Below are positions 53,732 to 61,526 of a stretch of 64,000 nt of DNA, in pieces. Where the stretch lies: positions 1 to 64,000 of the forward strand of contig DERN01000015.1 in assembly GCA_002360925.1 (NCBI GenBank). Reading direction: 5' to 3'. The stretch comes from Flavobacteriaceae bacterium UBA3339 (GTDB taxonomy: Bacteria > Bacteroidota > Bacteroidia > Flavobacteriales > Flavobacteriaceae). The translations under genes and the position numbers were made by a program. Within the stretch, counting starts at the first letter, position 1; each line of letters starts with the position of its first letter. The notes beneath the pieces are model-generated. The model was not told the DNA's origin. It did no database searches and saw nothing but the letters and a program-made list of their open reading frames with translations.

Positions 53732-54493
53732 ATGAAAAAAGTTATTCAAAATACATTACAAGAAATAGAAAAACAAAAAGGAATAAAAATTCTTTTTGCT
53801 GTAGAATCGGGAAGTCGTGGTTGGAGATTTTCATCAAAAGACAGCGATTATGATGTTCGTTTTGTCTATGTTCGTTCCAAAAATGAATATCTAGAAATTA
53901 ATGAAAGAGCAGATTTTTTAGATTTCCCAATAAATAATGAATTAGATATTAATGGTTGGGATTTACAAAAGTTTTTAAAATTGCTTTATGCATCAAATGC
54001 AACTCTTTTCGAATGGATGCAATCGCCCGTTTTTTATTATAAAAATAATGAAGTTTTCAATATAATTTTTGAACAATTGGATTCTTTTTATTGTCAACAA
54101 ACCATTATACACCATTATTTAGGTTTGGTTCGTAAAATGTTACCTGATTTAGATAATCCAACTATCAAGTTAAAAACACTTTTTTATATTTTACGATCAC
54201 TTTTAGCAGCCAAATATAGTTTTGTATATACTAAATTTCCGCCAATGGAATTTTCTAAATTGGATCATTTAATTGATAAAGAGAACGTTTTATTTGAAAT
54301 TAAAAGACTTTTAGAACTAAAAATAAATTCCTCTGAAAAAGATATAAGTTCAATTAGTTTTGATTTAAAGAATTTTATAAAAGATACCTTTCATTTTTTG
54401 AAATCTGTTGATAAAATTAAAAGCAAAGGAACTTTTGAAGTGAATGTATTAAATCAAACATTTTTAAAAATTTTAGATTATGCTGACAATTGA
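53732..54493 (+). CDS. Pol-beta superfamily nucleotidyltransferase 1 (COG3541/RlaP-like)
   Basis: A 253-residue protein with the nucleotidyltransferase motif GSRGWRF at residues 27-33 and the metal-binding DSDYDVR (Asp39, Asp41). An aromatic strand with VYVRSKNEYLEI and a helical C-terminal part (about 100-250) follow. The third acidic residue is probably in NELDINGWDLQKF near 75. Similar proteins near RNA ligases have been called RlaP. A role in adding nucleotides to broken RNA ends is an inference. It starts 12 bases after the slipin stop and overlaps the next gene by 14 bp. Confidence 0.82.
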   Translation: MKKVIQNTLQEIEKQKGIKILFAVESGSRGWRFSSKDSDYDVRFVYVRSKNEYLEINERADFLDFPINNELDINGWDLQKFLKLLYASNATLFEWMQSPVFYYKNNEVFNIIFEQLDSFYCQQTIIHHYLGLVRKMLPDLDNPTIKLKTLFYILRSLLAAKYSFVYTKFPPMEFSKLDHLIDKENVLFEIKRLLELKINSSEKDISSISFDLKNFIKDTFHFLKSVDKIKSKGTFEVNVLNQTFLKILDYADN

Positions 54494-55541
54494 CTTTTTA
54501 AAGAAGAATAATTTAATTCTTTTCGAATGTATTTCGGGAAGTAAAGCGTATGGATTAGCTACCAAAAATTCAGATACAGATATTCGTGGAGTTTTTTATT
54601 TACCCAAAAACAGATTTTATGGTTTACAGTATATTCCACAAATAAGCAACGAAACCAATGATATTGTTTATTACGAATTAGGACGATTTATTGAGCTTCT
54701 TTCTAAAAATAATCCTAATATTCTAGAAATGTTAGCAACACCAGAAAAACATATTCTATATAAAGATGACTTAATGAATGAAATTAAGTTAGAAGATTTT
54801 CTTTCCTTGTTGACAAAAGACACATTTGTTGGTTACGCGTTATCTCAGATAAAAAAAGCAAAAGGTTTAAATAAGAAAATGTTTCATCCAATGGAAGTTG
54901 ACCGAAAATCAATTTTAGATTTTTGTTATGTCGTAGAATCAGATCAAACACAAGAATTGAAAAATTGGTTATATTTTAACGACTTAAAACAAGAATATTG
55001 TGGTTTAAGTAAATTGAGTCATTTAAAAGATATATATGCTCTTTATTATTGTAACGAAAACGAATTGCGTTATGACGGAATTTGCTCTTCAGACGAATCC
55101 AATGATATTTCGCTAAGTTCGATACCAAAAAACGAAAAAACGTTGGCACTTCTATATTTTAATAAAGATGCATATTCTACATATTGTAAAAAGTTCCGTG
55201 AATATTGGGATTGGGTTGAAAAACGAAATATCCATCGTTTCCAAACTAACAAAATGCACGGGAAAGGTTACGATACCAAAAATATGATGCACACAATTAG
55301 GTTGTTGCAATTAGCTTTGAATATTTTTAAAGAACAGAAATTATTGATTGAAGTAAAGAATAGAGAAGAACTTTTATCGATTAAAAACGGAGAATTTTCA
55401 TATGGTGAAATGGTTAAAAAAGCAGATGATTTGATGATAGAAATAGAAAAATATGCTAAAGAATCGAATTTGATTGAATTTCCAGATATTACAAAAGTAG
55501 AAGAATTATTAGTTTCACTTCGATTAAAATTATACAATTAA
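54480..55541 (+). CDS. Pol-beta superfamily nucleotidyltransferase 2 (COG3541/RlaP-like)
   Basis: A 353-residue nucleotidyltransferase distinct from its upstream neighbour. It has GSKAYGLATKNSDTDIRG at residues 20-37 (Asp32 and Asp34), and a probable third acid in YELGRFIELLSKNNPNILEML near 63-85. A longer helical C-terminus contains HGKGYDTKNMMHTIRLLQLAL near 260 (in part). The two enzymes share the catalytic layout but little else, so they may act on different ends or with different nucleotides. It overlaps the preceding gene by 14 bp and ends 1 base before rtcB. Confidence 0.82.
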   Translation: MLTIDFLKKNNLILFECISGSKAYGLATKNSDTDIRGVFYLPKNRFYGLQYIPQISNETNDIVYYELGRFIELLSKNNPNILEMLATPEKHILYKDDLMNEIKLEDFLSLLTKDTFVGYALSQIKKAKGLNKKMFHPMEVDRKSILDFCYVVESDQTQELKNWLYFNDLKQEYCGLSKLSHLKDIYALYYCNENELRYDGICSSDESNDISLSSIPKNEKTLALLYFNKDAYSTYCKKFREYWDWVEKRNIHRFQTNKMHGKGYDTKNMMHTIRLLQLALNIFKEQKLLIEVKNREELLSIKNGEFSYGEMVKKADDLMIEIEKYAKESNLIEFPDITKVEELLVSLRLKLYN

Positions 55542-55542
55542 A

Positions 55543-56964
55543 ATGAAAAAAATAACAGGAAAAGACTTATTGCGAATAGGTTTTGAAGAAAATAGAATTT
55601 TAGGAGCGGTTTTAAATTTCTGTGAAAATTACAAAGGAGATTTAACTAAAGACGAAGTTTTAAATAGTTTAAAAAGAATGTTGGAAGCGCCCGACAAAAC
55701 AAATCAAATGTCAGATTTTTATGATTTAGCTCAAGAAATATCGCTTTTACAAAAAGAATTAGAAACAGATGTAATTCCATTAAATGATGCACCAAAAGAA
55801 TTTAAAATTTTCGGTGTAGATCATATCGAGGAAGGAGCTTTACAACAAATGAAAACAGCCATGAAATTACCTGTTTCTGTTGCCGGTGCGTTAATGCCCG
55901 ATGCGCATCAAGGTTATGGTTTGCCAATTGGCGGAGTTTTGGCGACTAAAAATGCTATTATTCCGTACGGAGTCGGAGTTGATATTGGTTGTAGAATGGC
56001 GTTGTCGGTTTATGATATTGATGAATTATTTTTTAATGAAAATCAGGCAAAATTTAAAAGAGAATTAATTGCTCAGTCAAATTTTGGAGCAGGTAATGGC
56101 TTTAGAGGTCAATACAAATCAGATCACGAAGTTTTAGAAAATAAGTTGTTTCATGAAAATGAATTGTTACGAAATTTAAAAGATAAAGCTTGGACGCAGT
56201 TGGGAAGTTCGGGCGGAGGAAACCATTTTGTTGAATTCGGAATTCTAGATTTTACGGAACGTGACGAAGTTTTGAACATTGAAAAAGGGAAATATGTAGC
56301 TTTATTAACACATTCTGGATCGCGTGGTTTTGGTGCTACAATTGCCGGACATTACACGCAATTGGCTAAAAAGGTTTGTATACTTCCGCAAGAAGCAAAA
56401 AACTTAGCTTATTTCGATTTAAATTCGACCGAAGGTCAGGAATATTGGTTGGCAATGAATTTAGCAGGCGATTACGCTTCGGCTTGTCATGAAATTATTC
56501 ATCAAAAAATGGTAAAAGCTTTAGGAGCTACTATTTTAGCTTCAGTCGAAAATCACCATAATTTTGCATGGAAAGAGCAATGGAATGGGGAAGAAGTGAT
56601 TGTTCATCGAAAAGGTGCAACTCCTGCTTCTAAAGATGTTATGGGAATTATTCCCGGATCTATGACAGCACCAGGTTTTTTAGTTCGCGGAAAAGGAGAT
56701 TCAGACGCAATTCAGTCGGCTTCACACGGAGCAGGTCGACAATTAAGCAGAACACAAGCAAAAAAACAATTGACAAAATCGGATTTAAAAACTATTTTAA
56801 AGGATCATAATGTTACCTTAATTGGTGCAGGATTAGACGAAGCGCCCATGGCTTATAAAGATATCCATCAAGTTATGGAAGCTCAAAAAGATTTGGTTGA
56901 TGTTGTTGCAACTTTTACTCCAAAAATGGTTCGTATGGCAGATGACGGAAGTAGAGAAGATTAA
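55543..56964 (+). CDS. rtcB: RNA-splicing ligase RtcB
   Basis: A 473-residue RNA ligase that joins 2',3'-cyclic phosphate or 3'-phosphate ends to 5'-OH ends with GTP and Mn2+. Active-site landmarks are PDAHQGYGLPIGGVLAT near 125, GVGVDIGCRMAL with Asp147 and Cys150, GSSGGGNHFVEFG near 225, LTHSGSRGFG near 260, ENHHNFAW and HRKGATPA near 340, and SHGAGRQLSR with the probable guanylylated His395. An extra N-terminal segment of about 80 residues precedes the core. It is last in the slipin-nucleotidyltransferase operon. No archease or rtcA is present. Confidence 0.93.
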   Translation: MKKITGKDLLRIGFEENRILGAVLNFCENYKGDLTKDEVLNSLKRMLEAPDKTNQMSDFYDLAQEISLLQKELETDVIPLNDAPKEFKIFGVDHIEEGALQQMKTAMKLPVSVAGALMPDAHQGYGLPIGGVLATKNAIIPYGVGVDIGCRMALSVYDIDELFFNENQAKFKRELIAQSNFGAGNGFRGQYKSDHEVLENKLFHENELLRNLKDKAWTQLGSSGGGNHFVEFGILDFTERDEVLNIEKGKYVALLTHSGSRGFGATIAGHYTQLAKKVCILPQEAKNLAYFDLNSTEGQEYWLAMNLAGDYASACHEIIHQKMVKALGATILASVENHHNFAWKEQWNGEEVIVHRKGATPASKDVMGIIPGSMTAPGFLVRGKGDSDAIQSASHGAGRQLSRTQAKKQLTKSDLKTILKDHNVTLIGAGLDEAPMAYKDIHQVMEAQKDLVDVVATFTPKMVRMADDGSRED

Positions 56965-56965
56965 A

Positions 56966-56991
56966 AAGGTCGAACTATTTAGTTCGACCTT
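56966..56991. terminator. Hairpin between rtcB and metK
   Basis: An 11-bp perfect stem, AAGGTCGAACT (56966-56976) with AGTTCGACCTT (56981-56991), has loop ATTT. The T run on the plus strand is weak; the A run at 56963-56967 provides one for the minus strand. Confidence 0.65.
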
Positions 56992-56998
56992 ATGTTTA

Positions 56999-58285
56999 TT
57001 AAAGATTAAAAGAGTTTTTTATAACATCAATTTGATCTAATTTTTCCCAAGTGAATAACTCAACTTCTAATGTTTTTTCTTCACCATTCGGGTTTTTAAA
57101 AGTTTTCGTAACCACTTCATTTTTACGTCCCATATGTCCATATGCGGCTGTTTCGCTATAAATTGGTTGACGAAGTTTTAAAGTTTGTTCTATATAATAA
57201 GGACGCAAATCGAATAATTCCTGAATTTTAGATGCAATTTCTCCGTCTGTCATATTTACTTTCGAAGTTCCGTATGTATTTACGAAAACTCCCATTGGTT
57301 CAGCAATTCCAATTGCGTATGAAACTTGAACCAAAATTTCATCTGCAATTCCTGCCGCAACTAAATTTTTAGCAATATAACGTGCTGCATAAGCCGCAGA
57401 ACGATCTACTTTTGAAGGATCTTTTCCAGAAAAAGCTCCGCCACCATGCGCACCTTTACCGCCGTAAGTGTCAACAATAATTTTTCTTCCGGTTAAACCA
57501 GTATCTCCATGTGGACCACCAATGATGAAAACTCCGGTTGGATTTATGTGATAAATAATATCTTCGTTAAAATATTGTGTGTATTGCGGATAATTAGCTA
57601 ACAAACGCGGAATTAAAATTGTTTTAATATCGTTTGTGATTCTATCCTGCATTACTTTTTCAGCAGCTTTTTTCGCTTCAATTGAATTATTTTCAGGAGT
57701 TACAAAATCATCATGCTGAGTAGATAATACAATTGTAACAACGCGTTTTGGTTTGTTATCCTTGTCGTACTCTAAGGTTACTTGTGATTTTGCATCAGGG
57801 CGTAAATATGTAATTTCTTTATTTTCGCGTCTTAATTCAGCTAAAACTTGTAATAATTTATGCGAAAGATCTAACGCAAGCGGCATATAATCTTCGGTTT
57901 CGTTTGTTGCATATCCAAACATGATCCCTTGATCTCCTGCGCCTTGTTCTTCTTTGTTTGCTTTGTCGACTCCTTGATTAATATCGGCAGATTGCTCATG
58001 AATTGCAGATAAAATTCCACAAGAATTCGCATCAAACATATATTCGCTTTTCGTGTAACCAATTTTCTTGATTACATCGCGAGCAATTTGCTGAACATCT
58101 AAATATGTTTTAGATTTTACTTCACCAGCCAAAATTACTTGTCCGGTTGTAACCAACGTTTCACAAGCTACTTTTGAATCAATATCAAAAGCTAAAAAAT
58201 TATCGATTAACGCATCAGAAATCTGATCTGCTATTTTATCCGGATGTCCTTCACTTACAGACTCAGACGTAAATAAATAAGCCAT
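56999..58285 (-). CDS. metK: S-adenosylmethionine synthetase
   Basis: A 428-residue MAT enzyme. It opens AYLFTSESVSEGHPDKIADQ (residues 2-21) and has EQSADINQGVDK near 115, GAGDQGIMFGYATNE near 133, the ATP-site block GGPHGDTGLTGRKIIVDTYGG (in part) near 265, and GGGAFSGKDPSKVDRSAAY (in part) near 290. It is longer than the E. coli enzyme, as is usual for Bacteroidota. A SAM-II-like riboswitch sits in its leader, so end-product control is likely. Confidence 0.96.
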   Translation of the reverse strand: MAYLFTSESVSEGHPDKIADQISDALIDNFLAFDIDSKVACETLVTTGQVILAGEVKSKTYLDVQQIARDVIKKIGYTKSEYMFDANSCGILSAIHEQSADINQGVDKANKEEQGAGDQGIMFGYATNETEDYMPLALDLSHKLLQVLAELRRENKEITYLRPDAKSQVTLEYDKDNKPKRVVTIVLSTQHDDFVTPENNSIEAKKAAEKVMQDRITNDIKTILIPRLLANYPQYTQYFNEDIIYHINPTGVFIIGGPHGDTGLTGRKIIVDTYGGKGAHGGGAFSGKDPSKVDRSAAYAARYIAKNLVAAGIADEILVQVSYAIGIAEPMGVFVNTYGTSKVNMTDGEIASKIQELFDLRPYYIEQTLKLRQPIYSETAAYGHMGRKNEVVTKTFKNPNGEEKTLEVELFTWEKLDQIDVIKNSFNL

Positions 58286-58318
58286 TTTTAAATATCATTG
58301 ATACGAGAAAAAAATGCA

Positions 58319-58354
58319 ACAAAAAAAACAGACTAAAGAGTATTCCTGCTTTAG
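58319..58354 (-). terminator. Terminator-like hairpin in the metK leader
   Basis: On the minus strand CTAAAG (58349-58354) pairs with CTTTAG (58333-58338), and after four bases comes a run of eight T residues (58321-58328). Its left arm is part of the conserved 3' segment of the aptamer, so hairpin and ligand-bound aptamer should exclude each other. Confidence 0.45.
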
Positions 58355-58394
58355 CATTTTTTTATGAGGTCGCAATCAGACAAATTTTTCCTCG
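58343..58394 (-). promoter_or_regulatory. SAM-II-like riboswitch aptamer upstream of metK
   Basis: On the minus strand, P1 pairs GAGG (58390-58393) with CCTC (58366-58369). The loop reads ATTTGTCTGATTGCGA, which lines up with the ATTT...C.G.ATTGC..A loop of known SAM-II RNAs. The 3' segment TGCTAAAGCAGG carries the conserved GCTAAA. TCTG in the loop can pair with CAGG at 58345-58348 to form the pseudoknot. A consensus promoter ends 15 bases upstream and metK lies downstream, which supports the call. The comparison with SAM-II is from memory. Confidence 0.65.
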
Positions 58395-58408
58395 TAGATT
58401 ATACTTTG

Positions 58409-58416
58409 CAAATGTA
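58409..58416 (-). promoter_or_regulatory. Promoter -7 element for the metK leader
   Basis: On the minus strand TACATTTG is followed by C, matching TAnnTTTGC. The start site would fall near 58402, just before the aptamer. Confidence 0.55.
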
Positions 58417-58579
58417 TTAATATATTATTGAATTCTAAAAAAAATAATGTTAATGCTATTTTAAATAAAAGTTGTGTTTTTTGTAAAATGTAATTTTTAC
58501 CTATGTTTAATGATAATTATCATGTTTCGTTTTTCATTTTTTTGTAATTTAATTTTAATATTGTTAATTTTTGTAAAAT

Positions 58580-58587
58580 TAATTTTG
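58580..58587 (+). promoter_or_regulatory. Promoter -7 element for the DUF4142-like lipoprotein gene
   Basis: TAATTTTG matches TAnnTTTG. TTG at 58561-58563 lies 16 bases upstream, and the ATG follows 22 bases downstream. Confidence 0.5.
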
Positions 58588-58609
58588 TAGATTTAATAAA
58601 AATTAAATT

Positions 58610-59125
58610 ATGAGAGCATATTACTTTTTACTCCCTTTGGCATTAATTCTAGTTTCGTGTAATAAAGAAGTGAAGAAAACAGAGAAGACTTCTAAAACAA
58701 AGACGACTAAATTAGCTGATAGCACAGCTTACTTTGTGAATGAACAATACGGTGATATTTCGTATCAGGTCGATGCATTTAACTTAGGAATTGAACGAAT
58801 TAGCAATCCGGATTTAAAAGAATATTTAAAAACTCATTTAAATGAGTTAAAAACGCTTCAGAATGATTTTCAATTAACGGCTTCTAGTAATAATATTGAA
58901 ATAGCAACAAAGTCCGAAGCTCATCAAAACGAACTTTACAAACTTTCGATTGCAGATGCAAAAGATTTTGATAATATTTTTGTTATGTACTATAAAGACT
59001 TTTTAAACTCGACTATTAAAGGTTTAGCAGATAAAAATATTACGAATGAAGATTTTGCCAAATTGAAAAATAAATACGGTAACATTTTATATGATCAAAA
59101 ATTATATTTCGATGTTTTGAAATAA
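58610..59125 (+). CDS. DUF4142-like lipoprotein
   Basis: A 171-residue protein with a lipoprotein signal and lipobox LVSC (Cys17). A Lys/Thr linker is followed by a helical domain. The pattern NLGIERISNPDLKEYLKTHLNELKTLQNDF (in part, residues 64-93) and ELYKLSIADAKDFDNIFVMYYKDF (in part, about 117-140) is like the ferritin-like four-helix DUF4142 proteins. It is probably anchored in the periplasm. The function is unknown and the family match is moderate. Confidence 0.65.
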   Translation: MRAYYFLLPLALILVSCNKEVKKTEKTSKTKTTKLADSTAYFVNEQYGDISYQVDAFNLGIERISNPDLKEYLKTHLNELKTLQNDFQLTASSNNIEIATKSEAHQNELYKLSIADAKDFDNIFVMYYKDFLNSTIKGLADKNITNEDFAKLKNKYGNILYDQKLYFDVLK

Positions 59126-59154
59126 ATACTGTTTTTTAGTTAGTGAGAAAACAG

Positions 59155-59184
59155 AAAAAGCCAAGAAATTATCTTGGCTTTTTT
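59155..59184. terminator. Bidirectional terminator between the lipoprotein and ATP-grasp genes
   Basis: A 12-bp stem, AAAAAGCCAAGA (59155-59166) with TCTTGGCTTTTT (59172-59183), has loop AATTA and lies between convergent genes. Confidence 0.8.
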
Positions 59185-60322
59185 ATTCAATAATATGTGG
59201 GATAAATCTGCTTTTATCTGTAGTAATTGGGTAATCACTTTCTCTAAATGTAATACCGCAAGCTTCCTGCCCAATAATCCAACTTCCGATAATAGAATAA
59301 CCAGAACTTTCTTTATGTAACGAAGCTAATTCCTGATAAATAAAACCTTCTTCACCATAATCGCCTTGGGTTTCAAAAATAGTTCTATCGTTATAAATCA
59401 AGCTAATGTTAGCTCCTTCGCGCGAAAGCAAAGGCTTTTTTACGTACGAAGTCATGTTTTTAGGATTGTTGAAATGACTTTCTAACAACAACGGATGATT
59501 CGGAAATAATTCCCATAAAATAGGAAGAATGGCTTTGTTTGATAAAATCATTTTCCATGAAGGTTCAATCCATTGCGTTTCTAAAACATCGTTAATTACA
59601 TGAACTCCGAATTCTTCATTTACGATCCATTCCCACGGATATAATTTAAAAATCGAAGAAATTTCTTCGTCTTCTAAATCAATAAAATATTGTCCGTTCC
59701 AACCAATATCGTCAATATAAATCAATTTGGTTTCAATTCCTGCTTGCATAGCTGTATCACGCAAATATTCAACATTTGTTAAATCTTCTAAGCTTTCGCG
59801 AACACAAGTAAAATGTAATTTAGAACCTTTTAAATAGGGTTTTAAATTTTTCCAAGTATGAATTAATTGTTCATGAACGCTGTTGAATTGATCTTTTTGT
59901 TTACCGAAAAAATGCTCTTTCCAAAACCACTGAACTACACCGCATTCATAAAGCGAAGTTGGCGTATCGGCATTAAATTCCAACAGTTTTAAATGATCTT
60001 TTGTAACATCATAAGCAAAATCAAATCGACCATAAATACTTGGCGCATCAGTTTCCCATGTTTTTTCGATATGATGATGAATGTAATTCGGAATATGAAA
60101 CAGATCATATTTCTTGTTTTCAATTACGTGTTCCACAGCTTTTAAACACATTTGCCAAAGTTCGTTGGTTGCATGATAAACTTTATCTGCAAATTTTTCC
60201 GAAATACTGTAATAATAATGATCAATCCAATACGGATTTTCGCCATCGGTATGAAATCCGTAACCAATTTCTTCTACACGTTTAATCCAATTGGGATCTT
60301 TAGTTAAATGTTTAATTTTCAT
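59183..60322 (-). CDS. Glutathionylspermidine synthase-like ATP-grasp protein (YgiC/YjfC type)
   Basis: A 379-residue protein of the glutathionylspermidine synthase preATP-grasp family. Landmarks are WDHYYYS-like aromatic residues near the start, FDFAYDVTKDHLKLLEFNADTPTSL (in part, about 123-148), EHFFGKQKDQFNS, YPWEWIVNEEFG near 230, KAILPILWELFPNHPLLLESH (in part) and KKPLLSREGANISLI near 310. YgiC-type proteins lack the amidase half of E. coli Gsp, and their peptide substrate is unknown. It starts 1 base after the small YgiB-like gene. Confidence 0.87.
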   Translation of the reverse strand: MKIKHLTKDPNWIKRVEEIGYGFHTDGENPYWIDHYYYSISEKFADKVYHATNELWQMCLKAVEHVIENKKYDLFHIPNYIHHHIEKTWETDAPSIYGRFDFAYDVTKDHLKLLEFNADTPTSLYECGVVQWFWKEHFFGKQKDQFNSVHEQLIHTWKNLKPYLKGSKLHFTCVRESLEDLTNVEYLRDTAMQAGIETKLIYIDDIGWNGQYFIDLEDEEISSIFKLYPWEWIVNEEFGVHVINDVLETQWIEPSWKMILSNKAILPILWELFPNHPLLLESHFNNPKNMTSYVKKPLLSREGANISLIYNDRTIFETQGDYGEEGFIYQELASLHKESSGYSIIGSWIIGQEACGITFRESDYPITTDKSRFIPHIIE

Positions 60323-60697
60323 TTATGAAGAAGCGCTTACATTTGATTTTTTTGCAGTAGAACCAAAACCGCCGCGTGTTGCCGCTTTATTATAAGCATT
60401 GGCTTTTGCAGTGTTTTTTCCTACAACCGATTGTTGATTAATTCCGTTACTCGAATAGCCCATTCCGCCACCTAAATGACGAAAAGCCATGTACCAAAGT
60501 AAAGCATTTCCCATTCCACCAGAATGCGAGCGTTGTTGATATTGATTGGTTACATCGGTATATTGTGCTGTAGAATCGGCACGCATATAAACGCGCTGTT
60601 TTACGTCGGCTTCTGTTTTAGGAACCGGTTTATTACACGATGCCAAAACCGATGTAATCAATATTAATTGTACAGCTTTTGATGATCTCTTTTTCAT
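60323..60697 (-). CDS. Small YgiB-like (DUF1190-type) lipoprotein
   Basis: A 124-residue protein with a lipobox LASC (Cys21). A short spacer is followed by the Gly- and Ser-rich tail (HSGGMGNALLWYMAFRHLGGG in part, then GYSSNG) and RGGFGSTAKKSN at the C-terminus. YgiB (DUF1190) proteins are small, Gly/Ser-rich and encoded beside ygiC, as here. The relation is suggested by context and composition more than by sequence. It may be the lipoprotein partner or substrate of the ATP-grasp enzyme. Confidence 0.6.
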   Translation of the reverse strand: MKKRSSKAVQLILITSVLASCNKPVPKTEADVKQRVYMRADSTAQYTDVTNQYQQRSHSGGMGNALLWYMAFRHLGGGMGYSSNGINQQSVVGKNTAKANAYNKAATRGGFGSTAKKSNVSASS

Positions 60698-60698
60698 G

Positions 60699-60992
60699 TT
60701 ATTGAACTGTTACATAAATTGGTATTTCGTTTAATTTTTTCGATAAAGTATCGGTACTCCAAGTGTTTTCATTTAAAGCAGTTTTAATAGTATCAACTTT
60801 TTCTACAAGTTTTTCACCATTAACCCAGATATTTTGTTTGGTTAAATGATACACCGTATCGCCTTTTGTAACAGTAGTTAATGTTACTTCTCGAGCCGAT
60901 TTTTTATCTAAATTTTCTAACGAATCTTCTTTTGTTGGATTTCCGCAACTAAAAAATAACGAAATACTAAAAAGTGCTAAATAGTTTTTCAT
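60699..60992 (-). CDS. Small lipoprotein, first gene of the YgiBC-like operon
   Basis: A 97-residue protein from the ATG at 60992; an upstream in-frame start at 61016 would add eight residues before the signal peptide. The lipobox is FFSC, then GNPT. The mature part has a beta pattern (REVTLTTVTKGDTVYHLT and NIPIYVTVQ-like ends). I recognise no family. The next gene starts 1 base after its stop, so it is translated with the YgiB-like and ATP-grasp proteins. Confidence 0.65.
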   Translation of the reverse strand: MKNYLALFSISLFFSCGNPTKEDSLENLDKKSAREVTLTTVTKGDTVYHLTKQNIWVNGEKLVEKVDTIKTALNENTWSTDTLSKKLNEIPIYVTVQ

Positions 60993-61124
60993 GTTTAAGA
61001 TGATAAATAGTTGCAAAGATGTTATTTTTAAAATATTCTACCTAAAATTTTAGATGATAATTCCATTATTTTGTAGGAAAACTAAGTCAGAGTAACTACT
61101 TTTAGGTAAAATTTGAAAAGAAAT

Positions 61125-61520
61125 ATGAAATTTCATACAAGAAAATGGGTAAAACCCGAAGATTTAAATCCCAATAAAACATTATTTGGAGGTCGACTTT
61201 TAGCTTGGATTGATGAAGAAGCGGCTTTGTACAGTATTATTCAATTAGAAAATTCGCATGTAGTAACGAAATTCATGTCTGAAATTAATTTTATGGCTTC
61301 GGCAAAAGAAGGCGATATTGTGGAAATTGGTTTGGAAGCAATAAAATTTGGAAATTCGTCTTTGATTTTGAGATGTGAAGTTCGAAATAAAATGACGCAT
61401 GAAACTATTATTACAGTCGATAAAATTACGATGGTAAATTTAGATTCTGAAGGAAAACCAAAAGCACATGGAAAAACTAAAGTTGAATATGTTCACGAAC
61501 GTTTACAAAAGAAAGAGTAG
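61125..61520 (+). CDS. Acyl-CoA thioesterase, hotdog fold (YciA-like)
   Basis: A 131-residue protein from the ATG at 61125; an in-frame TTG lies 12 bases upstream. It contains the family block LNPNKTLFGGRLLAWIDEEAALY (in part, near residues 15-37), with the catalytic Asp in WIDE. The helix-strand SEINFMASAKEGDIVEIGLEA (in part) follows. It hydrolyses acyl-CoA esters and probably works as a hexamer. The next gene starts 6 bases after the stop, so they are likely co-transcribed. Confidence 0.88.
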   Translation: MKFHTRKWVKPEDLNPNKTLFGGRLLAWIDEEAALYSIIQLENSHVVTKFMSEINFMASAKEGDIVEIGLEAIKFGNSSLILRCEVRNKMTHETIITVDKITMVNLDSEGKPKAHGKTKVEYVHERLQKKE

Positions 61521-61526
61521 TAAAGT

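Larger units (their letters stand above)
58286..58609. other. 324-bp divergent intergenic region (metK and lipoprotein gene)
   Basis: The metK side (minus strand) holds a promoter, a SAM-II-like aptamer and a terminator-like hairpin. The lipoprotein side (plus strand) holds TAATTTTG at 58580-58587. Between about 58420 and 58570 the DNA is very AT-rich and I see no further structure. Confidence 0.7.
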
